Shown: positions 12,653-21,443 of the stretch, in pieces
Numbering within the stretch: position 1 is the stretch's first letter
How the letters are laid out: each line of letters begins with the position of its first letter
Program-made: the position numbers and the translations under genes
The notes under the pieces: generated by a model
What the model saw: only the letters and a program-made list of their open reading frames with translations
Database searches by the model: none
Told to the model about the DNA's origin: nothing
Source: Azorhizobium oxalatiphilum
GTDB lineage: Bacteria > Pseudomonadota > Alphaproteobacteria > Rhizobiales > Xanthobacteraceae
Direction: 5' to 3'
Length of the DNA stretch: 64,000 bases
Assembly (NCBI RefSeq): GCF_014635325.1
Contig: NZ_BMCT01000005.1
Coordinates: 372,001 to 436,000, forward strand

Positions 12653-13798
12653 ATGGCCGCCACCGCCAAATCCGCTTCTTCCAAATCTGCCGGCAAATCC
12701 GCGAGCAAGCCGTCCGCGAGCAAGCCCGCGGCCAAATCCGCGGACAAGTCATCCTCCGATGCCGTCCCGCCCATCGGCGTGCATGGTGCCGCCCAGCTGC
12801 CCGGCATCGAGGTGACGAGCTACAATCTGGAAGTGAAGGACAAGGACGGTTTCGTCGGCGACAAGGCGTCGGGCCGTGCTTTCCGCGCCTTCGTGCACGA
12901 CTGGCGGACCAAGCTGCGCGAGATCGGCAAGGATCCGTTCGAGGAGGATCTCGACGCCCACATCAGCAAGAAGACCATGGACAAGGTGCTGGCGGGCGAT
13001 CCCGAAGGCGCGGCGGTGGTGCATGGCGCCATCGAGGATTTCGCCCGCAACTTCGCTTATGTGGCCAAGCGCTTCCTTGCCCAGAAAGACTGGGAGGGGG
13101 TGGAGCGGATCGTGGTCGGCGGGGGCCTCAGCGATTCCCGCGTCGGCGCGGTGGCGGTGGCCCGAGCCAATGCCCTGCTGGTGGCCGATGATGTGAAGGT
13201 GCCGCTCGAACTCCTGCGCCACCATCCCGACGAGGGCGGGCTGATCGGCTGCCTGCACCTCGCCCCAAGCTGGATCTTCTCCGGCTATGACGGGATCATC
13301 GCCGTGGACATCGGCGGCTCCAACATCCGCTGCGGCATGGTGCGCCATAATGCGGAGAAGGATGCCGAACTGAAGAAGGCGGATGTCTGCCGCTTCGAGC
13401 TGTGGCGCCACGCGGACGAGGACAAGTTGAGCCGCACCGCCGCCGTGGAGCGGGTGGTGAAGATGATCAAGGGCCTGATCACGCAGGCGGAAACGGACAA
13501 ACTGAAGGTGGCGCCCTTCATCGGCATCGCCTGTCCGGGCCTGATCAATGACGACGGTTCCATCGCGCGCGGCGCGCAGAACCTGCCCGGCAAGTGGGAC
13601 AGTGATCACTTCCTCCTGCCCGAGGAGGTGCGCAAGGCCATTCCCGCCATCGGCGAGCACGACACCATGGTGGTCATGCACAATGATGCGGTGATCCAGG
13701 GCCTGAGCGCCCGACCGTGGATGGGCAAGACGAAGAAATGGGCGGCGCTGACCATCGGCACCGGCCTCGGCAACGCCTGCTATCGCAACCGGGAGTGA
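12653..13798 (+). CDS. ROK-type sugar kinase, apparently circularly permuted
   Basis: This 381-residue protein has ROK/glucokinase motifs in an unusual order. After a Ala/Ser/Lys-rich N-terminus (1-37), residues 115-205 match the normal C-terminal part of ROK kinases: a helix and then RIVVGGGLSDSRVGAVAVA with GGG at 156-158. The usual N-terminal phosphate motif VDIGGSNIRCG comes later (218-228), followed by CPG (294-296), the catalytic-base region HNDA (343-346) and GTGLG (369-373) just 8 residues before the stop. The zinc motif CxCGxxGCxE and the GH substrate loop that normally follow GTGxG are absent. It probably binds a sugar and ATP in the cytoplasm, but specificity or even activity is uncertain. 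Confidence 0.8.
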   Translation: MAATAKSASSKSAGKSASKPSASKPAAKSADKSSSDAVPPIGVHGAAQLPGIEVTSYNLEVKDKDGFVGDKASGRAFRAFVHDWRTKLREIGKDPFEEDLDAHISKKTMDKVLAGDPEGAAVVHGAIEDFARNFAYVAKRFLAQKDWEGVERIVVGGGLSDSRVGAVAVARANALLVADDVKVPLELLRHHPDEGGLIGCLHLAPSWIFSGYDGIIAVDIGGSNIRCGMVRHNAEKDAELKKADVCRFELWRHADEDKLSRTAAVERVVKMIKGLITQAETDKLKVAPFIGIACPGLINDDGSIARGAQNLPGKWDSDHFLLPEEVRKAIPAIGEHDTMVVMHNDAVIQGLSARPWMGKTKKWAALTIGTGLGNACYRNRE

Positions 13799-13854
13799 GG
13801 TCTGGGGTCCGGTTTCCTCCGGTCTGCCCCGGGCATTGGCCCCGGCGCAGGTTT

Positions 13855-13886
13855 CGCGCTAGGAAGACGGCCCGTCTTCCAGCGCG
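13855..13886. repeat. Near-perfect inverted repeat before UXS gene
   Basis: CGCGCT-a-GGAAGACGG, one base, then CCGTCTTCC-AGCGCG forms a 15-bp stem with one bulged A. It lies between the ROK stop (13798) and the UXS start (13926). It has no T-run, so it is more likely an operator or mRNA-stabilising hairpin than an intrinsic terminator. Confidence 0.6.
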
Positions 13887-13925
13887 CCCCGGTGCGCGCG
13901 GACCCTTGCGTACCGAGGATCAAGC

Positions 13926-14927
<1,002 letters not shown>

Positions 14928-14932
14928 ACGAT

Positions 14933-14958
14933 CCGGCCGGTCGGGCCATCCCGGCCGG
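14933..14958. terminator. Hairpin between convergent genes
   Basis: CCGGCCGG, ten bases, then CCGGCCGG forms a GC-rich stem in the 53-base gap between the UXS gene and the convergent regulator gene. There is no clear T-run, so termination is likely but not certain. Confidence 0.4.
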
Positions 14959-14980
14959 CTGTCATCTCATGCCGTCCATC

Positions 14981-15814
14981 TCATGTCGTCGCGGCGCGTT
15001 TCGCGTCGATCAGTGCCTGTATGCGCGCGGCATCGGCTGGATCCGCCGGATTGTAGACGGACAGGTTGAGGTCCGGCCGCCCATCCACGGTGAAGGCGGA
15101 ATATTCCAGTGAAACCGGCCCCAGCTCCGGATGGTGAATGCGCTTGATGCCTTCGCCGAAGCTGCGCACCTCATTGTCGTTCCACATGGCGGCGAAGGCC
15201 GGGTTGAGCAGGGACAGCTCCTCCACCAGCGGCGCCACCTCGGCCATGGCCCCGGCGCGGGCCACATCGGCGCGGAATACGCCGACCACGAAACGCGCCA
15301 CGCTCTCCCAGTCCGGCTGCGCCGTACGCACGCGAGAGTTGCCGAACATCAGCCGCAGCACGTTGCGCTGCCTGGGCTCCAGCTGGCTGTAATCGGTGAG
15401 CATCACGCGCGCCGCCGTGTTCCAGGCGACCACATCCCAGGTCACGGTCCGCACCAGCGCGGGGCAGGGATCGAGCGCATCGAGAATGCGCTTTAGCCGG
15501 GGCGAGACGCTTTCCGGCGGGCTGTAGCGCACTTCCGGCGGGCGGCCGAGCCCCAGCAGGAACAGGTGTTCGCGCTCCACATCGGTGAGCATCAGGGCGC
15601 GGGCGATGCGGTCCAGCACGTCGGCGGAGGCCGCCCCGCCGCGGCCCTGCTCCAGCCAAGTGTACCAGGTGGTGCTGATATTGGCGCGCTGGGCCACTTC
15701 CTCGCGGCGCAGGCCCGCCGTGCGCCGCCGGGTGGCGGTGAAGCCGAGGGCTGCGGGATCGAGCTTCGTGCGTCGGTCGCGCAGATAGAGCCCCAGCTGA
15801 TTCTGTTCGTTCAT
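14981..15814 (-). CDS. XRE-family regulator with MmyB-type ligand domain
   Basis: A 277-residue DNA-binding protein. The N-terminal helix-turn-helix (about residues 8-65) includes RREEVAQRANISTTWYTWLE, typical of XRE proteins; residues 85-270 match the MmyB-like ligand-binding domain, seen in the segments CPALVRTVTWDVVAWN and LRLMFGNSRVR. I place the start at the ATG of MNEQNQL (15814). An upstream in-frame ATG would add the repetitive peptide MGTDMDDMGTD, encoded by a short tandem repeat. It is divergent from the epimerase-like gene at 15945, which it probably controls, as is usual for this family. Confidence 0.85.
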   Translation of the reverse strand: MNEQNQLGLYLRDRRTKLDPAALGFTATRRRTAGLRREEVAQRANISTTWYTWLEQGRGGAASADVLDRIARALMLTDVEREHLFLLGLGRPPEVRYSPPESVSPRLKRILDALDPCPALVRTVTWDVVAWNTAARVMLTDYSQLEPRQRNVLRLMFGNSRVRTAQPDWESVARFVVGVFRADVARAGAMAEVAPLVEELSLLNPAFAAMWNDNEVRSFGEGIKRIHHPELGPVSLEYSAFTVDGRPDLNLSVYNPADPADAARIQALIDAKRAATT

Positions 15815-15944
15815 GTCCGTGCCCATGTCGTCCATGTCCGTGCCCATGCCGGAGCCTGTTAGGAATTATACCCCGATAAAGTCACTACTTTACCTGGATA
15901 TCGTAGGTGCGATGCTGCGGCCCATCAAGCAGGGAGATGGGTTC

Positions 15945-16847
15945 ATGCGTGTATTCGTAACGGGCGCCACCGGCTTCATCGGCAGCCGCGTCGTGCGCGA
16001 CTTGCTGGCGGCGGGCCATCAGGTTCTGGGCCTCACCCGCTCGGATGCGGGTGCCGCCGCCCTCGCCGCCGCCGGGGCCGAGGTGCATCGCGGGACGCTG
16101 GAAGACCCGGCGGGCGTGGCCGCCGGTGCCGCGCAGGCGGACGGGGTGATTCACACCGCCTTCGACCACGATTTCTCGAACTTCGCGGCCAATTGCGAGA
16201 AGGATCGGCGCGTCATCGCCGCGCTCGGCGGGGCGCTGAAGGGCACGGCCAAGCCGCTGCTCATTACCTCGGGCACGGGCATGGGCAGCACCGGGCCGGG
16301 CCTGCCGGCGCTGGAGGATGCCCGCGATCTCGCCCACCCCAATCCGCGCACTGCCTCCGAGGAGGCGGGCGAGGCCCTGTTGCAGGCGGGTGTGAACCTG
16401 TCGGTGGTCCGGCTGCCGCAGGTCCATGACACCGTCCGGCAGGGGCTGATCTCGCCTTATATCGAACTGGCCCGCGCAAAGGGACGGGTCGCCTATGTGG
16501 GCGAGGGCGCGAATCGCTGGCCGGCCGCTCATGTGGACGATGTGGCGCGGCTTTATGTGCTGGCGCTGGAGCGGGGCAAAGCGGGCGCGCGCTACCATGC
16601 GGTGGCCGAGGAGGGCATCATTGCGCGCGAGATCGCGGAGACGGTGGGGGCGGGGCTCGGCCTGCCGGTGGTGTCGCTGACCGCGCAGGAGGCACCGGCC
16701 CATTTCGGCTGGCTGGCCATGTTCATGGCGCTCGACATGCTGGCCTCCAGCGCGCAGACGCGCGCTGTCCTCGGCTGGCAGCCCGGCGGGCCGGGCCTGC
16801 TCGCCGACCTGAAGGCCATGGACTACGCCGCGGTGGTCGCCGCCTGA
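15945..16847 (+). CDS. NAD(P)-dependent epimerase/oxidoreductase (extended SDR)
   Basis: The 300-residue product begins MRVFVTGATGFIGSRVVRDL, the Rossmann GxxGxxG motif of extended short-chain dehydrogenases. The pattern HVDDVARLYVLALERG near residue 195 is the usual substrate-domain motif. The normal YxxxK catalytic pair is not evident (the equivalent stretch is TASEEAGEALL), as in atypical SDRs acting as reductases. It is divergent from an XRE/MmyB regulator 130 bases away, a pairing often seen with stress-inducible reductases. The start at 15945 is chosen because it opens directly on the Rossmann strand. Confidence 0.85.
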   Translation: MRVFVTGATGFIGSRVVRDLLAAGHQVLGLTRSDAGAAALAAAGAEVHRGTLEDPAGVAAGAAQADGVIHTAFDHDFSNFAANCEKDRRVIAALGGALKGTAKPLLITSGTGMGSTGPGLPALEDARDLAHPNPRTASEEAGEALLQAGVNLSVVRLPQVHDTVRQGLISPYIELARAKGRVAYVGEGANRWPAAHVDDVARLYVLALERGKAGARYHAVAEEGIIAREIAETVGAGLGLPVVSLTAQEAPAHFGWLAMFMALDMLASSAQTRAVLGWQPGGPGLLADLKAMDYAAVVAA

Positions 16848-16874
16848 GGGCGTCACCGGCCACGCGACAGGACG

Positions 16875-16917
16875 AAAAAAGACCGGCGCGCGATCGGCAT
16901 CGCGCGCCGGTCTTTCA
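16875..16917 (+). terminator. Bidirectional terminator after SDR gene
   Basis: GACCGGCGCGCGAT, loop CGGC, ATCGCGCGCCGGTC is a perfect 14-bp stem flanked by AAAAAA on the left and TTT on the right, so it can act on both strands. Confidence 0.85.
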
Positions 16918-17178
16918 TTGATCCCGTACTCAGTTATAGCCGAATCGAGTCGGCGTCGGCACGCGGCTCCACCCGCGCCGCACCCGATGGGCCGGCGTAT
17001 CGGGATGCGCCTCGGCCGTGCCGTCCATGCGCGCGGGCATGGAAGGGCGGGACGGGCAGGGATGTCGGGATGGGCGCCGGTCAGCGACGGTGCGCGAGCA
17101 CGCCTGTCGATTCCGGCTCGGGTCCGTGGAGGGACAGATCAGGCCAGGCGCATACCATGCGACGCTGGCCATTCCCCC

Positions 17179-17275
17179 GAGCGTTTCCGCGTTTCATGGA
17201 AACACCGAAACGATCCAGCCATGTATTGAGAATGTCTTGTCGCCTGGATTGCAAAGCAATCGAAGCCGGACATGC
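17179..17275 (+). repeat. 100-bp two-hairpin repeat, copy A
   Basis: This is the most diverged of three copies in the window (others 53781-53880 and, inverted, 58024-58123). It contains the GCGTTTC...GAAAC half-palindrome and the trailing AGAATGTCTT...GGATTGC...GCAATC...GCCGGACATGC block. It lies 27 bases past the 3' end of the minus-strand gene at 17303. Confidence 0.85.
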
Positions 17276-17302
17276 CCAAGGCTATCTGTCGAGACGGAAG
17301 GA

Positions 17303-17584
17303 TCAGGCGGCCACGGCGCCGGGCATGGCGGCGGACTGGGCGTACATCACCGGAGCCGGCACGACGGTGCCATGCGAGATCAGCGGGAAGTCGGCCAGGA
17401 GTTCGCCATCCTCGCCGAGCGCATACACCGCGAGACCAGCCGCATAGTGGCGGTCGTTCTCGGCGATTTCCAGCGCCAGATCGAGATCGAAGCAGATGGT
17501 GTCCGGTTCAGCGAGGAGCGCGCCGGACGAGGTGCGCAGATACGCTTTGACGAGATACGCGTGGGCGGCATGATTGTGGTGCAT
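17303..17584 (-). CDS. Small conserved hypothetical protein
   Basis: A 93-residue soluble protein, start chosen at the ATG of MHHNHAAHAYLVKAYLRTSS (17584). The sequence alternates strands and a helix (CFDLDLALEIAEND), resembling small rhizobial unknowns of the form YLVKxYLRT. No catalytic motif, membrane helix or signal peptide is present. It is divergent from the antiporter gene 140 bases away and might share regulation with it. A long plus-strand frame over the same bases (17018-17941) has no family resemblance and is rejected. Confidence 0.55.
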   Translation of the reverse strand: MHHNHAAHAYLVKAYLRTSSGALLAEPDTICFDLDLALEIAENDRHYAAGLAVYALGEDGELLADFPLISHGTVVPAPVMYAQSAAMPGAVAA

Positions 17585-17724
17585 GTTACGGTCCCCGCTT
17601 GGGCCACCGCGTTCCCCGAACGCTTGATGAACCAATTGTCAGGAATGATAGCTGGACAGGTTTCGTACGGCTACTGGGAAATCACTATCAAAACGGATCA
17701 AGTCCAAATGGAGGCCCCGCAAGG

Positions 17725-19512
17725 ATGGGTACTGTGTTCCTCTCGGACCTGGTTCTGCTCATCGGCTCGGCACTGGTGGTCCTTGGCACGGTTTCGAGCA
17801 TCCTCGCTGCCCGTTTCGGTGCACCGATACTCCTCGTCTTTCTTCTGCTCGGTATACTGGCAGGTGAGTCAGGTCCCGGACAGATTCACTTCTCGGACTA
17901 CTGGGCAACCTACATGGTGGGATCGGCGGCCCTGGCCGTGATCCTCTTCGACGGTGGGCTGCGCATGCGGGCGTCCACCATGCGCGGGGCCCTGGCGCCG
18001 GCCATTCTGCTGTCCACCGTGGGCGTCACCATCACCGCCGGGCTGGTGGCGCTGGCGGCCCTGCCGCTGCTCGGCCTCTCCCCCCTGCAAAGCCTGCTGG
18101 TGGGTTCCATCGTCGCCTCCACGGACGCCGCCGCCGTTCTGTTTCTCGTGCGCGCGCAAGGGCTTAGGCTTGGGCGGCGGCTGGGCGCGGTGATCGAGAT
18201 CGAATCGGCCACCAACGATCCGATGGCGGTGTTCCTGACCGTGGCGCTGGTGGAAATCCTTGCCTCCGGCGCCGCCGATCCGGGCTGGATGCTGGCTGTG
18301 GGCTTGGTGCAGCAACTGGCGCTGGGCGCCGCCATCGGCGTTGCCGGCGGCTTCGGCCTGGCCCTCCTGCTGAACCGCCTCGATCTGCCCGGCGGGCTGC
18401 ATCCCGCGCTGGTGGTGGCGGTGGCGGTGTTCATCTATGCGGCTGCCGCCATGGTGCATGGCTCGGGCTTCCTTGCCGTCTATCTGGCCGGCCTCGTGCT
18501 CGGCAACCGGCCGGTGCGGTCGATTGCGACCATCACCAGCTTCCACGATACGGTGACGTGGCTCTGTCAGATCGTCATGTTCGTCATGCTGGGCCTGCTG
18601 CTCTCGCCCGAGCGCATGGTGCAGTACGTGCCGCCCGCGCTGGGCATCGCCGCCTTCCTGCTGCTGGTGGGGCGGCCGGTGGCCGTGTTCCTGTGCCTCT
18701 GGCCCTTCGGTTTTTCCTTGCGGGAGAAGGTTTTCGTCTCCTGGGCGGGGTTGCGCGGGGCGGTGTCCATCTTCCTCGCCACCATCCCCATGCTGGCCCA
18801 GCTGCCGGGGGCGGAAGCCTTCTTCAATGTCGCCTTCGTGGTGGTGCTGGTGTCGCTCATCCTGCACGGCTGGAGCCTCGTCTTCACCGCCCGCCGGCTC
18901 AAGGTGGCGCTGGCCGAACCCATGCGTGAGACGCGCCGGTTCGAGATCGATCTGCCGGGGCAGAGCGACCATGAACTGGTGGGCTATCCGGTCACGGGCG
19001 GCACGCTGGCGGTGTCCTCCGGCCTGCTACCGCTGTGGGCGCGCCTCGTGATGGTGGTGCGCAAGGGGCAGGTGCTCACCCCCGAAGCGGCGGGAGTGCT
19101 GCGCGCGGGCGACTATGCCTATCTGCTGGCACCGCCCCAGCGGGTGCACCAGCTCGACCCGTTGTTCATGCCGGAGGAACGCCGCAAGAGTGATGCGCCG
19201 TCAGGCTTTCCCTTCGCCGGCGAGGTGCGCATCGGCGATGTGGCTGATCTCTACGGGCTGATCGTCCCCGAGGCCGAACGCGGCGTGACCATCGCGGACG
19301 CCTTCGCCGACCGTTCCGACGACCGCCCCTTGCCGGGTATGCGTTTTCCCGTGGGCTCGGCTGCCATCGAGGTGCTGGCGGTGGATGAGGGACGGGTCAC
19401 GCAGGCCGCCCTGCGCTTCGAGACGCTGGGAGAGGAGGGGCTGCCCTGGCTTGAGCGGGCCATGGCGTGGCTGCGCAAGCGCCTCGGCGGGACGATCCCG
19501 GGGGCCGGATGA
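17725..19512 (+). CDS. K+/H+ antiporter, CvrA/NhaP2-like
   Basis: This 595-residue protein has about 12 membrane helices (residues 5-390) of the CPA1 Na+/H+-exchanger fold: VILFDGGLRM, STDAAAVLFLV and ESATNDPMAVFLTV are the CPA signatures. It is followed by a cytoplasmic TrkA-C domain (about 410-490) and a CorC/HlyC-type C-terminal domain (about 500-580). That architecture is the potassium/proton antiporter CvrA (NhaP2). The start at 17725 has AAGG just upstream; a longer frame to 17599 lacks membrane features. It likely expels K+ and complements the Kdp uptake system at 4-12 kb. Confidence 0.93.
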   Translation: MGTVFLSDLVLLIGSALVVLGTVSSILAARFGAPILLVFLLLGILAGESGPGQIHFSDYWATYMVGSAALAVILFDGGLRMRASTMRGALAPAILLSTVGVTITAGLVALAALPLLGLSPLQSLLVGSIVASTDAAAVLFLVRAQGLRLGRRLGAVIEIESATNDPMAVFLTVALVEILASGAADPGWMLAVGLVQQLALGAAIGVAGGFGLALLLNRLDLPGGLHPALVVAVAVFIYAAAAMVHGSGFLAVYLAGLVLGNRPVRSIATITSFHDTVTWLCQIVMFVMLGLLLSPERMVQYVPPALGIAAFLLLVGRPVAVFLCLWPFGFSLREKVFVSWAGLRGAVSIFLATIPMLAQLPGAEAFFNVAFVVVLVSLILHGWSLVFTARRLKVALAEPMRETRRFEIDLPGQSDHELVGYPVTGGTLAVSSGLLPLWARLVMVVRKGQVLTPEAAGVLRAGDYAYLLAPPQRVHQLDPLFMPEERRKSDAPSGFPFAGEVRIGDVADLYGLIVPEAERGVTIADAFADRSDDRPLPGMRFPVGSAAIEVLAVDEGRVTQAALRFETLGEEGLPWLERAMAWLRKRLGGTIPGAG

Positions 19513-19770
19513 GGCCTTGAGCGGGACTATGGTGCCTCTCTGGCGCGGAACGGAACTGCCCCACTTTGGATCAATCGGCCGAGGATGGTGCACTGCCGTC
19601 CTGCTGACGTTTTTCCGGTGCGCTGTGTGACCGTAGCGGGGTCGGTCAGGCTGGCGCCGATGGGCAGTCAGCCTTATGGCTCGTGCGCCTGATCGTGTCG
19701 CGGGTTGGAGTGACCGCCGGGCCGGAACGACGGAATGGACCGAGTCGGGGGCTTGGAGAGGAGACGAGGC

Positions 19771-20070
19771 ATGGTGCGCCTGTTCATGCGCGGACGTGGC
19801 GAGGGATCGGGCACGCAGATGCGGGACGCCACCCGCGCGCTGGCGGACATGACCCGTCGCCTGCTGGCGCTGGAGGAGGAGGCCACCGTCTCGGTGAGCG
19901 AGATCGCCTGCGGCGACCCGGCTTGCGGCGGCGCGGAGACGGTGGTGCTGGTGATGCGCCCCGGCCACCCCACGCAGGCGGCCAAGGTGCTGATGCCGGT
20001 GGCGCGCGTCACCGAGGAGGATCTGCTCGCCGCCCTCCAGCCGCTGTCGCAGATGATGCGGGCGGGGTGA
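19771..20070 (+). CDS. Small conserved hypothetical protein
   Basis: A 99-residue soluble protein with a predicted N-terminal helix (residues 15-37) followed by VSVSEIACGDPACGGAETVV, whose ACGDPAC pair could bind metal or form a disulfide. The start at 19771 has GAGACGAGG upstream. The motif C-G-D-P-A-C with a following ETVVLVM strand recurs in small alphaproteobacterial proteins I have seen but cannot name. No membrane segment or partner gene is evident. The 258 bases before it contain nothing I can identify. Confidence 0.6.
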   Translation: MVRLFMRGRGEGSGTQMRDATRALADMTRRLLALEEEATVSVSEIACGDPACGGAETVVLVMRPGHPTQAAKVLMPVARVTEEDLLAALQPLSQMMRAG

Positions 20071-20081
20071 GGAATTCGCTC

Positions 20082-20254
20082 ACCTTAAGGCGCGGAACAT
20101 CTTTCAAGCAGAACACCGTCATGCCCGGGCTCGTCCCGGGCATCCACGCCCCGCGGCCAGGAACAGTCTTTAAAGGTCTGCGTCGTCGGCACGGCGTGGA
20201 TCCCCGGAACAAGTCCGGGGATGACGATGCACTTTAAGGTAAACGTCGTTCTGC
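20082..20254. repeat. Composite REP element with nested inverted repeats
   Basis: Two REP hairpins (20118-20150, ATGCCCGGG...CCCGGGCAT; 20193-20225, ATCCCCGG...CCGGGGAT) face each other with outer arms ending CCACGCC/GGCGTGG. They are nested in further inverted repeats: ACCTTAA/TTAAGGT (20082/20234) and GCAGAAC/GTTCTGC (20108/20248). It sits between convergent genes. A single related hairpin is at 53302. Confidence 0.85.
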
Positions 20255-20283
20255 ATAGAGGTTCGCGCGGACGCGGATCAGCC

Positions 20284-20799
20284 CTATGCCATCCAGCCGG
20301 GAAACGCCGCTGCCTGCTTTATCCATGCCGCCATCTGCGCTTCGTCCCACGCCTCGCCCTCGCGCAGGTCGATCCAGCGCGCCTCCTTCGCCGTGCCCCC
20401 GGCCGGCGCGGGCTCAAGTTCCGTGCCCTTGAAGAACGTGACCTTCACATAGCGGGTGAAGACGTGGAAGGAGAGGAACCAGCCCTGTCCGGCGACGCCG
20501 TAGAAAGGCGAGTTCCACTTCACCGCTCTGGCGACGCCGGGCACCGTCTCTTCGATCAGCGCATCGAGCCTGCGGCAGATTTCCTGCCGGGAGCCCGAAA
20601 GCGCGGCGATATAGGCCTGAACGGGCGCCTCGCCCTCCGCCTTGGCGATCTGCGGATTGCCGCCGGACAGAAGCACCTGCTTCTTCGCCGCCGCCTTGGC
20701 GGGCGCCTTGGTCTTCACCGTGGATTTGGCGGGTACCTTGTCCTTTGCGGTCGTCTTCTCCTTCGCCGCCCCTTTGGTCGCCGGCTTGCCGTCCCCCAT
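20284..20799 (-). CDS. DUF1801 domain protein
   Basis: A 171-residue cytoplasmic protein. The first 45 residues are an Ala/Lys-rich low-complexity tail. The DUF1801 (YdhG-like) domain follows, with VQAYIAALSGSRQEICRRLD and RAVKWNSPFYG and a C-terminal FFKGTEL region. The start at 20799 has a perfect AAGGAGG four bases... upstream in the expected window, on the minus strand. It lies 11 bases after the VOC gene, forming a two-gene operon. The molecular function of DUF1801 proteins is not established. Confidence 0.85.
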   Translation of the reverse strand: MGDGKPATKGAAKEKTTAKDKVPAKSTVKTKAPAKAAAKKQVLLSGGNPQIAKAEGEAPVQAYIAALSGSRQEICRRLDALIEETVPGVARAVKWNSPFYGVAGQGWFLSFHVFTRYVKVTFFKGTELEPAPAGGTAKEARWIDLREGEAWDEAQMAAWIKQAAAFPGWMA

Positions 20800-20810
20800 G
20801 CGTCCCTCCT

Positions 20811-21212
20811 TCACAGGTCCAGATCACCCCGGCAGACGATGTGCAGCTTGTTGCCGTCCGGGTCGCGCAGATAGGCGCCGAAATAGCCGTCCCCATAATG
20901 CGGGCGCGGGCCGGGGGCGCCCTCGTCGGTGCCACCGTGAGCGAGGCCCGCCGCATGGGCTTCGCTCACCGCATCCTCGGTGGCGGCGAGGAAGGCCACC
21001 ATCGAGCCGTTGCCGACGCTCGGCGGGCCGCCGTTGAACGGCTTGTGGGCGAAGAATTCCGGCAGCAGTGCGGGGCCGGTCCAGCACAGGGCCTCCGGCC
21101 CGCCATCCGGCGCGGTGGCGCGCCGGGTGAGGCCGAGCGGCGCCAGCACCGCATCATAGAAGCGCCCGGCGCGCACCAGATCGCTGACCCCGACGGTGAT
21201 GTGGCTGAACAT
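20811..21212 (-). CDS. VOC-family (glyoxalase-like) protein
   Basis: The 133-residue product begins MFSHITVGVSDLVRAGRFYD and ends DGYFGAYLRDPDGNKLHIV, the two beta-alpha-beta halves of the vicinal-oxygen-chelate fold. Possible metal ligands are the N-terminal His4, His56 or so, and the C-terminal residues near R-D-P-D-G-N. The start is ATG at 21212 with GGAGG upstream. The substrate cannot be inferred; such proteins range from dioxygenases to resistance proteins. It is the first gene of a pair with the DUF1801 gene. Confidence 0.88.
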   Translation of the reverse strand: MFSHITVGVSDLVRAGRFYDAVLAPLGLTRRATAPDGGPEALCWTGPALLPEFFAHKPFNGGPPSVGNGSMVAFLAATEDAVSEAHAAGLAHGGTDEGAPGPRPHYGDGYFGAYLRDPDGNKLHIVCRGDLDL

Positions 21213-21443
21213 GGTGTCCTCCCCGTCATTCCTGCCGGGCCGAGTGTGGGCAGGCGCTGGGCGGGCGGCAAGCCCTTGGGGCAGCCTTCGGTGGAGCGCG
21301 GGCAAGGCGCTGCCCTTCACCTTCGGCGCGCTTTGATCTAGAGCACTGACAACGGAGCGGCCGCGCCCTCGGGTGGGCCGCTTGCTCTCCCAATTGAGGT
21401 GACGCCTGCCGCCCATCGGCAGCGCGCCCCCGATGCCGGCCGA

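Larger units (their letters stand above)
16848..17302. other. 455-base intergenic region between convergent genes
   Basis: This stretch holds a strong terminator hairpin at its left end (16881-16912) and copy A of the 100-bp two-hairpin repeat at its right (17179-17275). Between them (16918-17178) I see no conserved reading frame, RNA or promoter. Confidence 0.6.

Noticed and set aside
14981-16847. Possible horizontally acquired regulator/oxidoreductase island
   Set aside because: Codon and base composition look like the neighbours and no integrase or boundary repeat is present.
17018-17941. 307-codon plus-strand frame between SDR and antiporter genes
   Set aside because: Runs through the 100-bp repeat and over the better supported minus-strand gene and the antiporter start.
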